Assembly (NCBI GenBank): GCA_017432345.1
Contig: JAFRJI010000024.1
Span: 50,092-114,091, forward strand
From: Bacillota bacterium
GTDB taxonomy: Bacteria > Bacillota > Clostridia > Peptostreptococcales > Anaerovoracaceae
Length of the DNA stretch: 64,000 bases
Reading direction: 5' to 3'
The notes under the pieces are model-generated. The model was not told where the DNA came from and did no database searches. It saw nothing but the letters and a program-made list of their open reading frames with translations. The position numbers and the translations under genes were made by a program. Positions 43,871 to 52,267 of the stretch are shown piece by piece (the stretch's first letter is position 1; every line of letters starts with the position of its first letter).

Positions 43871-44863
43871 TTATGGATGCATGATGATCTTCCCAATCGC
43901 GTTGCCGCTGTCAAGAAGTTCATGAGCCTGTCTTGCCTGTTCGAGCGGGAATTCTTTGCATACAAACGGTTTTACCCTTCCGTCCCGGATCATATCAAAG
44001 CACTTTTCGGCGTTTGCCATTCTTCTCTCCGGTTTGTCATCAAAAACATGGAAGGAAAATGGTCTGATTGCCTGTGCGTGCCATGCACACTTAATAACTG
44101 TTTCCAGCTGTGGCAACTCGGGGGATCCGTTCAGCCAGTTATATAGAATGATCTGCCCGAAGTCTGCCAGATAATCAAATCTCTCCACTAGCTCTTTTCC
44201 CGCCGTCTGGTCATAGATGACATCTGCGCCCTTTCCATCCGTTGCCTCAAGAACAATCTCTTTTGTGTCGCTCTCTTTATAATTGAAGACCGTATCTGCG
44301 CCCAGTTTCCTGAGAACTTTGCATTTCTCTTCACTCGAAGCAGACGCAATGGTCTTGATTCCTGCGGACTTGGCCATCTGAATCATTGTCGTTCCAATGC
44401 CACCTGCTGCACCAGAGATATACATGCTGTCACCTTCTCCGATTTTTCCCGCATCGAACAACAGCGCATATGCCACCTGCAGGTTCAAAACGCCCGGAAC
44501 CATTTCAGGTTCGATACCCTCAGGTAATATGATGGCGTACTGTTCCTTTGAAACAGAATACTCGGCATGGGAACCGCAACCTGTGGCGTTTAGTACAGCC
44601 ACCTTATCTCCTGGTCGGATGGTTTTAACATCGGAACCCACTTTTTCCACAATCCCGGCGCTTTCATTCCCGATGATAAGACCTCCTGCGAGCGCCTCTG
44701 CCAGATACGGATCATTGCCGCTTCTGACGAGATAGTCGGGTTTGCCGACGCCGATGATCTTGTTTCGGACGAGGATTTCATCAGCTTTTGGTGATGGCTT
44801 GGGCATATCACCAAAGCGAATTACTTCCGGTCCGCCAAATGAATGAATATATGCTGCTTTCAT
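43871..44863 (-). CDS. MDR-superfamily quinone/enone oxidoreductase
   Basis: The 330-residue zinc-free medium-chain reductase has an N-terminal GroES-like part and the nucleotide loop SGAAGGIGTTMIQMAK near 145-160. SASSEEKCKVLRKLGAD marks probable NADPH preference. Relatives reduce quinones or conjugated enones (curcumin and leukotriene reductase types). It is the last gene of the cupin–MFS–MFS–MDR operon and overlaps the MFS stop (ATGA). In this pathway it may reduce an enone or ketone intermediate; that is inference. Confidence 0.85.
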   Translation of the reverse strand: MKAAYIHSFGGPEVIRFGDMPKPSPKADEILVRNKIIGVGKPDYLVRSGNDPYLAEALAGGLIIGNESAGIVEKVGSDVKTIRPGDKVAVLNATGCGSHAEYSVSKEQYAIILPEGIEPEMVPGVLNLQVAYALLFDAGKIGEGDSMYISGAAGGIGTTMIQMAKSAGIKTIASASSEEKCKVLRKLGADTVFNYKESDTKEIVLEATDGKGADVIYDQTAGKELVERFDYLADFGQIILYNWLNGSPELPQLETVIKCAWHAQAIRPFSFHVFDDKPERRMANAEKCFDMIRDGRVKPFVCKEFPLEQARQAHELLDSGNAIGKIIMHP

Positions 44864-46071
44864 ATCGTTCTTCCTTTCCGTGTTTTACTTGTGCCCCAGA
44901 TCACCGCAGGCACACCCATCCCGGCAAGCAATAACGCAGCTAACAAATAAGTCAGCGTGCTCGGATGCACACTACCCGTAATCCCTGTAATAAAGTTCAT
45001 GATATACGGACAGACGAACTGTCCCAGATTTTGTGCGCACATGGTGATTGAAAGCGCCATGGCAGACGAAAAAGCATCCACGGAATTCGCCGTGTTGACG
45101 AAGGCCGCTGGCATGCAGACCGCCATGGCGATGCCATAGATGAAGCCTCCGATATAAATGAGCACCATACTCCCAGCAAGTGCAAGAACCAGATATGACA
45201 GTGCCATGATGAACAAACCGATGGCGAAGGTCAAGTCGCCCGCCTTACCGGCCAGCTTCCCATACAAAATACCCATGATGAAACCACCGATACAGGCCAC
45301 CGCCACTGTTGCGCCGGACTCAGCAGCTCCGCCGATTGACTTCTCATTCAAAACATAGGAAATGTACACCGTGTACACCTGGACACCGATGAACAACAGG
45401 AAGGTGATGCCAGCCCAGCTCCAGGAGCTTTTGTTCAGGTGGGTCTTTTGCCGGCTGCTCCCACCAGCGCCTTCTGCAAAATTCTCTCTGCCAGGAATGT
45501 CCTTTTTCGGTGTTCTGACAAGTGGCAGACACACGATGGCAACGATCAACGACAGAATGGCAATCCCGTGCACCAGGAAAGATGCGTTCCAGGCGATGTC
45601 TCCCAGCCACCCCCCGGCAAACACCATTACAGCGCAGCCAAGCATCTGGGCAGAAGTCATCGTTCCCTGCACCGATTCCCGTTCTGGTCCGAAGAAATTT
45701 TCGGCTACGAGTGCTGAAGCAACTGCCTGCACGATGCCGACGCCGATACCGAACAGCGCCCGAAAAAGCAGAATTATCGGCAGAGAGGTAAGTGCCACCG
45801 GCACAACACCCCCGATTAGGAAAATCAGCATGCCGATGATACCAAGCGTCTTCTTCGGCATGATTTCCATCAGTTTACCGGAAAGAATCGTTGTCGGGAG
45901 CACGGCCAGACACGGGATGGAGATGATGCTCTGGATCATGGACTGTGATGCGGATGAAAATTGTGATCCGATCACTGTCAGGGAACCTGACACCCCAACG
46001 ATCCCCATCATGAGAATGGCCATGGCGTAGATTCCGATTTTTATTTTTGTTTTGTTATGGTTCATATCCAT
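44860..46071 (-). CDS. MFS transporter
   Basis: The protein has 403 residues and twelve predicted helices. I start it at the ATG at 46071, six nt after GAGGAG, instead of an ATG eight codons upstream that would sit before the ribosome site. FRALFGIGVGIVQAVASALVAE near 110 is the MFS motif region, and a central loop separates two six-helix bundles. The substrate is unknown. It lies between a second MFS gene and the MDR reductase, so it may import the diketone-type substrate or export a product. Confidence 0.85.
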   Translation of the reverse strand: MDMNHNKTKIKIGIYAMAILMMGIVGVSGSLTVIGSQFSSASQSMIQSIISIPCLAVLPTTILSGKLMEIMPKKTLGIIGMLIFLIGGVVPVALTSLPIILLFRALFGIGVGIVQAVASALVAENFFGPERESVQGTMTSAQMLGCAVMVFAGGWLGDIAWNASFLVHGIAILSLIVAIVCLPLVRTPKKDIPGRENFAEGAGGSSRQKTHLNKSSWSWAGITFLLFIGVQVYTVYISYVLNEKSIGGAAESGATVAVACIGGFIMGILYGKLAGKAGDLTFAIGLFIMALSYLVLALAGSMVLIYIGGFIYGIAMAVCMPAAFVNTANSVDAFSSAMALSITMCAQNLGQFVCPYIMNFITGITGSVHPSTLTYLLAALLLAGMGVPAVIWGTSKTRKGRTI

Positions 46072-46105
46072 GTTCTGCTCCTCAAAAAATGTCAAAAGGA
46101 ACTGT

Positions 46106-46142
46106 AAACGCCGACTGCCATGACTGGCAGCCGGCGTCTGTT
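46106..46142 (-). other. Intercistronic stem-loop between the two MFS genes
   Basis: An ACGCCG…CGGCGT stem with inner TGCCA/TGGCA and a short U-tract. It may act as a partial terminator or an mRNA-stabilising hairpin. Confidence 0.5.
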
Positions 46143-46174
46143 TAGAGATATTAAAATGTCATTGAATACTGTGT

Positions 46175-47458
46175 TTATCCTTCGTGATCGTAGTCTTCAT
46201 TTCCTACCGCTACCTTGACGTGGACAAAGATGAAGATCAGGCCGCCAATCAGCGCAACGATTGCGAAAAATACATATGGCACTGTATACCCTGATGTTAT
46301 TCCGCGCAGGATCGCAAGGATAATGAAGGAACAGGATCTGACGATACCTACGATGGTGTTAACGCATGCATAGCATGTCGGGAAGTCCTTACGTCCGAAT
46401 GCCAGCGCTGTCATGGATGGCGGGAAATTGCCATTTCCGCCGATGCCGGCACCCAACATTACGATGCCAATCCACATAATGAAGGTATTCGGTGCCAATA
46501 GGAGCAGAATGCCGATGCAATACCAGATACCGAAAATGGTGGATGTCTTCTTGGTACCGATCTTCTGGTCTATGGTTCCCCACATAACGGAACCCGCCAT
46601 TCCGATAATCGCCGCGATTGTAACCGTATTCAATGCGGTCTGAAGCTCCCATCCTCTGGTTTCCATGAAGAAGCCGACGAGTTGTGACATGATACCGACA
46701 GTGGCCATTCCAAAGAATCCGTAGGCGATACCAAAGATCCACACATACTTATTCTTCAATGCTTCTTTGTAACCTGTTGGTTTTTCATCTTTCGTTCTCT
46801 CTTCTTCCGCTTCGATAAGCTTCGCAACTTCCGGGTCATTGTCCGGATAACATCCGGCGTCTTCCGGTCTTTCCTTGACGAAAATCGCTGTCAGCAATGC
46901 CACAAACAGAATGACGCAGCCCATGATGGTAATCGCCCCAGCGATACCCCAATGGTTCGAAAGCTGGTTCAGGACCTGGCTGATCAAGGCGCTTGCCAAG
47001 TTCATGCCGATGGTGGCAACGCCCATAACAACACCTTTCTTTGTCGGGAACCAGTTGGTCGTAATGGCCATACCTACATTGATAGCGAATGCGTTGATCA
47101 GTGTGACCATCAGCACCAGCGCGATGAAATAGAGCGGGATCGTCGCTGCATTGCCGTAGAATATTGTCGCCAGCCCTGCAGCCACCATGGTTATGAGCAT
47201 CATTTTCTTCGCACCGAACTTAACGATGAGGCCGCCCCACAGGGCACATAAGATCAAAGCGATAATGGATGCTGGCGTTGAGAATGACAGGATCGTATTC
47301 GGATCCCATCCTCTGAAAGCTGCAATTCCCGGTACGATGATGTTCAGTCCGTCAACCGTCATACCCGTCATGAAGAACAGCCAAACGATCTGGAAGCCTA
47401 CGACGGACCATCCTCTAGCGCCAAAGGCATATAATCCTGGTTTTTTTGTAGTCTGCAT
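46175..47458 (-). CDS. MFS transporter, oxalate/formate-antiporter-like
   Basis: The 427-residue protein has twelve helices. The conserved loop ALWGGLIVKFGAKKMM, the NWFPTKKGVVMGVATIGMNL block and the central charged loop with PEDAGCYPDNDPE are typical of the OFA branch, which carries organic anions. The GAGIGGNGNFPPSM region near 335 is the pseudo-symmetric counterpart. It lies 21 nt behind the cupin gene under the same predicted LysR operator. Confidence 0.85.
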   Translation of the reverse strand: MQTTKKPGLYAFGARGWSVVGFQIVWLFFMTGMTVDGLNIIVPGIAAFRGWDPNTILSFSTPASIIALILCALWGGLIVKFGAKKMMLITMVAAGLATIFYGNAATIPLYFIALVLMVTLINAFAINVGMAITTNWFPTKKGVVMGVATIGMNLASALISQVLNQLSNHWGIAGAITIMGCVILFVALLTAIFVKERPEDAGCYPDNDPEVAKLIEAEEERTKDEKPTGYKEALKNKYVWIFGIAYGFFGMATVGIMSQLVGFFMETRGWELQTALNTVTIAAIIGMAGSVMWGTIDQKIGTKKTSTIFGIWYCIGILLLLAPNTFIMWIGIVMLGAGIGGNGNFPPSMTALAFGRKDFPTCYACVNTIVGIVRSCSFIILAILRGITSGYTVPYVFFAIVALIGGLIFIFVHVKVAVGNEDYDHEG

Positions 47459-47479
47459 AATGACACCTCCTCTTTCTGC

Positions 47480-47830
47480 TTAATCCATCTTCGGCAGCGG
47501 GCTGGCAATTACCAGCATGGTAGTCACATAGTTTGTCTTGTTCAGGATCTGCTTACCTTCTCCTGCTGCAAAGTGCATGGAGTCATACTTTCCGAGAACT
47601 TCAATCACATTGTCGTCCTTATCCAGTACCGTCAGTTCTCCTTCGAGAATGAAATAAACTAATTCAACCGGTGGCTCTACATATGCCGTTCCGCCGCCCG
47701 GCAGGAAGTGTGACATTCCCAGCGAGAATGCCTGACAATCATTGGCCGGTCCGTGCAAACGGATCGCTCTCATATCAAAATGCCCTGGTGCGTTATATGC
47801 TTCAGACTTGTTTACTTCTACTTTATTCAT
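47480..47830 (-). CDS. Small single-domain cupin protein
   Basis: The 116-residue protein has the two cupin motifs in reduced form: GGGTAYVEPPVELVYFILEGELTV and the later YDSMHFAAGEG. Only one or two potential metal-binding His/Glu residues are present, so a metal site is uncertain. Small cupins serve as isomerases, decarboxylases, cyclases or ligand sensors. It is the first gene of the four-gene transport/reductase operon, 79 nt downstream of a -10 (TACAAT, 47909-47914). Confidence 0.75.
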   Translation of the reverse strand: MNKVEVNKSEAYNAPGHFDMRAIRLHGPANDCQAFSLGMSHFLPGGGTAYVEPPVELVYFILEGELTVLDKDDNVIEVLGKYDSMHFAAGEGKQILNKTNYVTTMLVIASPLPKMD

Positions 47831-47908
47831 GGTGGATCTCCTTTCGATTCATTGTTGATTTCACTTCAATTAACGATTACAAAACAATTGATCACATCTC
47901 TTGATTTC

Positions 47909-47914
47909 ATTGTA
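47909..47914 (-). promoter_or_regulatory. -10 of the cupin–MFS–MFS–MDR operon
   Basis: TACAATGAAATC on the minus strand. The same text with one change occurs at the crotonase operon promoter (52127-52132). Confidence 0.65.
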
Positions 47915-47956
47915 AATTCAGTGGTTTCACAAAGGAAATTCCGTTCCCATCGCTTG

Positions 47957-47975
47957 TTATGTTCATTTGGAATAG
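47957..47975 (-). promoter_or_regulatory. LysR-type operator 3, cupin operon
   Basis: In gene orientation it reads CTATT-N9-CATAA, so the distal half is degenerate. The 42-nt spacing to the -10 is identical to the other sites. Confidence 0.65.
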
Positions 47976-47993
47976 CAAAAAATAGGCATCAAT

Positions 47994-48022
47994 TTGATTT
48001 AATTGAACCGACTTGTTAAAAT
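47994..48022 (+). promoter_or_regulatory. Promoter of the lysR gene
   Basis: TTGATT (47994-47999), 17-nt spacer, TGT-TAAAAT (48017-48022). Confidence 0.6.
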
Positions 48023-48094
48023 AAAGATGCCAGGCCCGTAAGATAGACCTGATTGATTATCCGTTATCACACGTATCACAAAGGATTATTAGAA

Positions 48095-48991
48095 ATGGAT
48101 ATCAACAGAATACGAGAATTTCTGACACTTTCTGAACATCTCAATTACAGCAAAGCTGCGAATCTTCTCTATATTACCCAGCCTGTTCTCAGCCGTCACA
48201 TTCACGATCTTGAAGAGACCCTGGGGGGACAACTGTTCCTGCGCGATACGCATAAAGTTGAATTGACGGAGTTCGGGGAGATCTGCGCCAATCAACTGCG
48301 GGAGGTGGTCAATGCTTATGACTCCGCGCTAATCCATATCAGAAACGCTGCTGACACATCCAGCGATACATTGACCATTGGTTTTTTGGAATATGCAGTC
48401 AGACCATTTTTGAGCCAGTTCGCCAACTGGTTCCAGACGGCGCATCCCAACATTGAAATCGATTATGATTCCGGCAATCTGGACGATCTGGCGGACTCTG
48501 TTCTGGAGGACCGGATGGATCTGGCCTTCGTAACAAGTGTTGGCTCTGATTCATCGTTCAGCAAAGAACTGGATAGCCAGACCGTCTATGAGGACCGTTT
48601 GTTTGCCGTTGTCTCTCCAAGGCACGATATCAGCAGCAAGGAATCCATCACCATTGAAGAGTTGTCCACCTATCCGCTGATCAATTATTCCAAAACAAAC
48701 AATCCTCACACCTCGAACTTCCACAAAAGTTTGTTTGAGAGCAGGGGTCTTCATATGCAGACGGCCAAAGAAGTTACCAGCTTTGAGTCCGGAATGTTCT
48801 ATGCAAAAGCAGGCATCGGAGTGTTCCTGATTCCGCAGCACCTCAGCTTTATTGCGGAAGATCTGATTACCGTTCCGATCTCCGACAAAGACTGTGTGGT
48901 CCCTCTGAATCTGATTTGGAAGACCCAGAATCCGAAACAATCTCTGCAGACTTTTGTTAAAGAATTCCAGCTGTTTTACAAGAACCGTTGA
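48095..48991 (+). CDS. LysR-family transcriptional regulator of the diketone cluster
   Basis: The protein has 298 residues from the ATG at 48095 behind AAAGGA. The winged helix-turn-helix lies at about 1-60 (FLTLSEHLNYSKAANLLYITQPVLSRHIHDLE). A LysR substrate-binding domain (about 88-295) follows. It is the only regulator in the 42-53 kb island and sits at its centre, divergent from the cupin operon. The four conserved T-N11-A dyads at a fixed distance from -10 elements are its likely targets, so it is probably an activator that responds to a pathway metabolite. Confidence 0.92.
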   Translation: MDINRIREFLTLSEHLNYSKAANLLYITQPVLSRHIHDLEETLGGQLFLRDTHKVELTEFGEICANQLREVVNAYDSALIHIRNAADTSSDTLTIGFLEYAVRPFLSQFANWFQTAHPNIEIDYDSGNLDDLADSVLEDRMDLAFVTSVGSDSSFSKELDSQTVYEDRLFAVVSPRHDISSKESITIEELSTYPLINYSKTNNPHTSNFHKSLFESRGLHMQTAKEVTSFESGMFYAKAGIGVFLIPQHLSFIAEDLITVPISDKDCVVPLNLIWKTQNPKQSLQTFVKEFQLFYKNR

Positions 48992-49022
48992 TCGAATGAA
49001 AATATGTTGAAATATAATGAAG

Positions 49023-49046
49023 CCGGCCCTCAATATTGAGGGCCGG
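49023..49046. terminator. Hairpin between lysR and the SDR gene
   Basis: Perfect 24-bp palindrome CCGGCCCTCAAT and its complement, between converging genes. It has only short T-tracts. Confidence 0.7.
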
Positions 49047-49094
49047 TTCTAACAATAGAGGTAATTATGTTATTCAACGTATCGTTCTTTTCTC

Positions 49095-49976
49095 TTAAGA
49101 AGTAGCTACCAGACCGCCGTCCGGATAGATCGTCGTTGCTGTTACCATATCCGAAGCTGCTGAGGCCAGGAACAGTGCAACACCGACAACATCGATCTCA
49201 TAACCGATTCTTCTTGCTGGCAGACCATCCGCGATCTTGTTGCGTGTCTCTTCGTCCGGCGGAAGCAGGCCGACCATCATCGGTGTATAAGTGATATTCG
49301 GTCCGATGGCGTTGACTTGGATGTTCGGTCTCAGATCTGCTGCAAATGACTTGGTAAGCATTTCCACTGAACCCTTGGTCGTGCAGTAACCGACATTACC
49401 CATACCGCCATTGCCGATAATCCGGATGCCGCGTACAGAACCCATATTGATGATTTTGCCGTAGCCTTCGCAAGGGGAAGGCTGACCCGGTGTGAATTCT
49501 GATTCATCATAAACTTTACCGTCTTCTGTGTTGTTCTCCTTCATCCAGTTGCCGAAGTAGCGGTTCGTGTACATGGTGGAAGTAATGTTTGTCTTCAGCA
49601 TCTTCTCCCAGTAATCGGAGTCGATCTCCCATGAGAACATCTTCTTGTTCAGGCCCTGGGTATTGACCAGAATATCGCATCCTCCCAGGCCCTCTTCACT
49701 GACCATAAAATCTCTGGCAGCGATAACCTCATCTTCGACACAGGCATCACATGCGTAGTATTTTACCTGAACGCCTTCTGCTGCGACAGCTTTGATTTCT
49801 TCAACTGCCTGCTTCAGTGCTTCCTCTCTTCTGGACAGAATCAGCACATCCACTCCGTTTGCGGCAAATCCTTCCGCAATGGCCTTGCCGAATCCACCGG
49901 CACCGCCAAAGATTGCGGCTTTCTTTCCGCTGATATCGAACATATTTGTCAGTTTTCCGTCATATACTTTAGGCAT
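49095..49976 (-). CDS. Short-chain dehydrogenase/reductase
   Basis: The 293-residue protein has a Rossmann loop GGAGGFG (24-30, replacing TGxxxGIG), a VNTQG motif in place of NNAG, and the catalytic Ser180, Tyr197 and Lys201 (MGS, YCTTK). An insertion of about 25 residues at 148-172 is unusual and may shape the substrate pocket. The C-terminal TATTIYPDGG is classical. It probably oxidises or reduces a hydroxyl/keto group in the same pathway as the two crotonase-like hydrolases, from which it is separated by 15 nt. Confidence 0.88.
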   Translation of the reverse strand: MPKVYDGKLTNMFDISGKKAAIFGGAGGFGKAIAEGFAANGVDVLILSRREEALKQAVEEIKAVAAEGVQVKYYACDACVEDEVIAARDFMVSEEGLGGCDILVNTQGLNKKMFSWEIDSDYWEKMLKTNITSTMYTNRYFGNWMKENNTEDGKVYDESEFTPGQPSPCEGYGKIINMGSVRGIRIIGNGGMGNVGYCTTKGSVEMLTKSFAADLRPNIQVNAIGPNITYTPMMVGLLPPDEETRNKIADGLPARRIGYEIDVVGVALFLASAASDMVTATTIYPDGGLVATS

Positions 49977-49991
49977 TGTTATTTCCTCCTT

Positions 49992-51011
49992 TTATTCATC
50001 GTCTTTTTTCGGTCTGTATGGTTTGATGGTTTTGAGTTTGAAAGGATTGACTGCTTTTCCTGCTTCTACTTCCTTGAACCACTCAAACGGCTTGGTTCTG
50101 AAGCCCGCCCAGCTTTCTCTGGTCGGAGGCTGCTGCATCCAGTCATTCTGATATCTCCAGTCATTGGTCTGACTGATATATTTCTCATCCTGCTGACCAG
50201 CATTGGTATCACCCATTTCACCGGCGGCGATTCTGAGCAGCGATCCATACTGTTCGCTGACGGTATGGAGCTTTAAGTCGTCCATAAAGAGCTTCTTCAG
50301 CGGTCTCTTCGCCAGATTGGACATGATCGTTCTGTTTTCATAAGGCATCGTCTTCCACATTCTTGCGATTTCCCATGCTCTATCCAGGACTTCACCTTTT
50401 TTGCAAATCTCGCTGATCATTCCCCAGTCAAGCATCTGCTGCGCTGTCCACTGACGGGCAGTCATCATGTAGTAGGTTCCTCTCTTTGTTCCAAAGAAGT
50501 GCTGCGCCATGAGGCCCATGCCGTCTCCCGGAACCAGTCCGCCATGTGCATGAGGAACTTCCATCCATGTGTCTTCGGAAGCAAGCGTAACATCACAGAG
50601 CATCGCTGAATCCCAGTGGAATCCAGGACCCGGGATGGCACCAATCGTCGGAACATCCAGATCGAATACCATATTCTTGATCAGGTTTGTGTCGTCGAAA
50701 TACTGATGCTGGAATCTCTCCTTCGGAAGCTCTGAATATGTTTCCCATCCGTTCGGATCGGATTCTGTCATCCAGCTGTCTCCCAAATGGGTGAAAATGA
50801 TGATTTCATTCTTATTGTCCATCGAGATGAACCTGGTCAGCTGGCTAGCAGCTCTGTGTGACATACCGCTATGGCACATCTGATGATCATTTGTCTTCCA
50901 GGTGACCTGAAGGATTCCATCTTCACGATAGAGATCTGCAAAGTCCTTAAACCATTCTTTATATTCTTCCAGTTCCGGAAGCTTAACGTAATCTGCTAAA
51001 GGTCTTGCCAT
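49992..51011 (-). CDS. Crotonase-superfamily protein, 6-oxocamphor-hydrolase-like (copy B)
   Basis: The 339-residue protein is a paralogue of its upstream neighbour, with about two-thirds identical positions by eye. It has the OCH-type active-site layout: His132 in GPGFHWDS, His154 in VPHAHGGLVPGDG and Asp163 in the same block. These match the catalytic His122/His145/Asp154 of Rhodococcus 6-oxocamphor hydrolase. The following MAQHFFGTKRGTYYMMTARQ also parallels OCH. OCH cleaves a C-C bond between two ketones of a beta-diketone without CoA. An extra ~30-residue N-terminus and ~70-residue C-terminus set it apart. The start has AAAGGAGGAG. Confidence 0.85.
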   Translation of the reverse strand: MARPLADYVKLPELEEYKEWFKDFADLYREDGILQVTWKTNDHQMCHSGMSHRAASQLTRFISMDNKNEIIIFTHLGDSWMTESDPNGWETYSELPKERFQHQYFDDTNLIKNMVFDLDVPTIGAIPGPGFHWDSAMLCDVTLASEDTWMEVPHAHGGLVPGDGMGLMAQHFFGTKRGTYYMMTARQWTAQQMLDWGMISEICKKGEVLDRAWEIARMWKTMPYENRTIMSNLAKRPLKKLFMDDLKLHTVSEQYGSLLRIAAGEMGDTNAGQQDEKYISQTNDWRYQNDWMQQPPTRESWAGFRTKPFEWFKEVEAGKAVNPFKLKTIKPYRPKKDDE

Positions 51012-51029
51012 AATAGTCTCCTCCTTTAA

Positions 51030-52046
51030 TTAGAACTTGTACCAATCCGGTTCATTGCTGTGCTCGAACTGGAATGGATTCTCGATTTCACCGCTGTCGA
51101 CCTTATCCCACCATTCCTTGGCTCTCTTAGGCATTCCACGCCACAGTTCCTTGGTCATCGGCTGTTCCATATCGGTCGTAGCATAACGGTAATCGTTGAC
51201 ACGGCTGATGTATTTTTCATCCTGCTGTTCGGAGTTTTCGTCTCCCAGCGTTCCTGCAGCAACACGAAGCATGGAAGCGTACTGCTCGCTGACAGTGTGG
51301 AGTTTCAGATCTTCCATCAGGAGCTTCTTCAGTGGTCTCTTCGCCAGATTGGACATTATCGTTCTGTTCTCATAAGGCATGGTCTTCCACATTCTTGCGA
51401 TTTCCCATGCTCTGTCAAGCGCTTCGCCTTTCTTTGTGACTTCGCTGACGGCGCCTGCATCCAGTAGCTGCTTTGCTGTGATCTGCCGTGTTGTCATCAT
51501 ATAGTAATTGCCACGCTTAGTTCCCAGATAATGCTGGAACATGAGGCCCATTCCGTCTCCAGGAACCAGGCCGCCCTGTGCGTGCGGCACTTCGATCTTA
51601 GTATCTTCTGTAACGATGGTCACGTCACAAAGGAAAGCGGAATCCCAGTGGAATCCAGGTCCCGGCATAACACCGATGGTTGGAACATCGATATCAAAGA
51701 CCATGTTCTTGATAAGATTTGTGTCATCGAAGTACTGATGCTCAAATCTTTCTCTCGGAAGCTGTGAATATCTTTCCCATCCGTTCGCGTCGGATTCGAT
51801 CATCCAGTTGTCACCGATATGGGTGAAGATGATGATTTCATTTTCATAATCCAGTGACAGCATTCTGGTCAGCTGGCTGGCAGCTCTGTGGGACATACCG
51901 CTGTGGTGCATCGGACCATCATTGGTTTTCCATGTTACCTGTACGATGCCGTCTTCTCTCTTCAAATCTGCAAATGCCTTGAACCATTCTTTGTATTCAT
52001 CGAACGAAGGCAGTTTCACATAATCTGCTAATGGCTTATTACTCAT
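51030..52046 (-). CDS. Crotonase-superfamily protein, 6-oxocamphor-hydrolase-like (copy A)
   Basis: The 338-residue protein is the first gene of the crotonase–crotonase–SDR operon. Catalytic candidates are His133 (GPGFHWDS), His155 and Asp164 (VPHAQGGLVPGDG), as in OCH. The position of OCH Trp40 is His48 here, in MHHSGMSHRA, and the same histidine occurs in copy B. The oxyanion-hole region differs from CoA-dependent enoyl-CoA hydratases, and the expected catalytic glutamates are absent. A beta-diketone hydrolase (retro-Claisen) is therefore the best call. Two tandem copies suggest a hetero-oligomer or two successive or stereo-divergent hydrolyses. The ribosome site is AGGAGG. Confidence 0.85.
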   Translation of the reverse strand: MSNKPLADYVKLPSFDEYKEWFKAFADLKREDGIVQVTWKTNDGPMHHSGMSHRAASQLTRMLSLDYENEIIIFTHIGDNWMIESDANGWERYSQLPRERFEHQYFDDTNLIKNMVFDIDVPTIGVMPGPGFHWDSAFLCDVTIVTEDTKIEVPHAQGGLVPGDGMGLMFQHYLGTKRGNYYMMTTRQITAKQLLDAGAVSEVTKKGEALDRAWEIARMWKTMPYENRTIMSNLAKRPLKKLLMEDLKLHTVSEQYASMLRVAAGTLGDENSEQQDEKYISRVNDYRYATTDMEQPMTKELWRGMPKRAKEWWDKVDSGEIENPFQFEHSNEPDWYKF

Positions 52047-52126
52047 AATTCTTTCCTCCTAAGTCTTTGCTGTTTAACTTGGTGTTAGATGATTGATCAG
52101 AGTGTTCAATTGGTTTTGTTGATTTC

Positions 52127-52132
52127 ATTTTA
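52127..52132 (-). promoter_or_regulatory. -10 of the crotonase–crotonase–SDR operon
   Basis: TAAAATGAAATCAAC on the minus strand, nearly the same as the cupin promoter. No good -35. Confidence 0.65.
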
Positions 52133-52174
52133 GATGCACCGTATTCAAATGAGAAATTCTTGATCATGCACTTG

Positions 52175-52193
52175 TTATGTAAAAAATGCATAA
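52175..52193 (-). promoter_or_regulatory. LysR-type operator 2, crotonase operon
   Basis: Perfect half-sites TTATG-N9-CATAA, 42 nt from the -10. Confidence 0.8.
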
Positions 52194-52194
52194 A

Positions 52195-52231
52195 GAAAAA
52201 GGAACGTCGTAGACAATGTCTGCAACGTTCC
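52195..52231 (-). terminator. Terminator of the nitroreductase operon
   Basis: A GGAACGT…ACGTTCC stem with inner AGAC/GTCT (52201-52231) is followed by U5 on the minus strand. It abuts operator 2. Confidence 0.85.
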
Positions 52232-52267
52232 TTTTATATGGCAACTTTTCATTATTTCATGATCCTT

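Noticed and set aside
42803-52193. The diketone island as the known phloroglucinol or bile-acid degradation cluster
   Set aside because: The gene set does not contain the enzymes I associate with those pathways, such as a BKACE-type lyase or bai-type CoA ligase, transferase and dehydratase genes.
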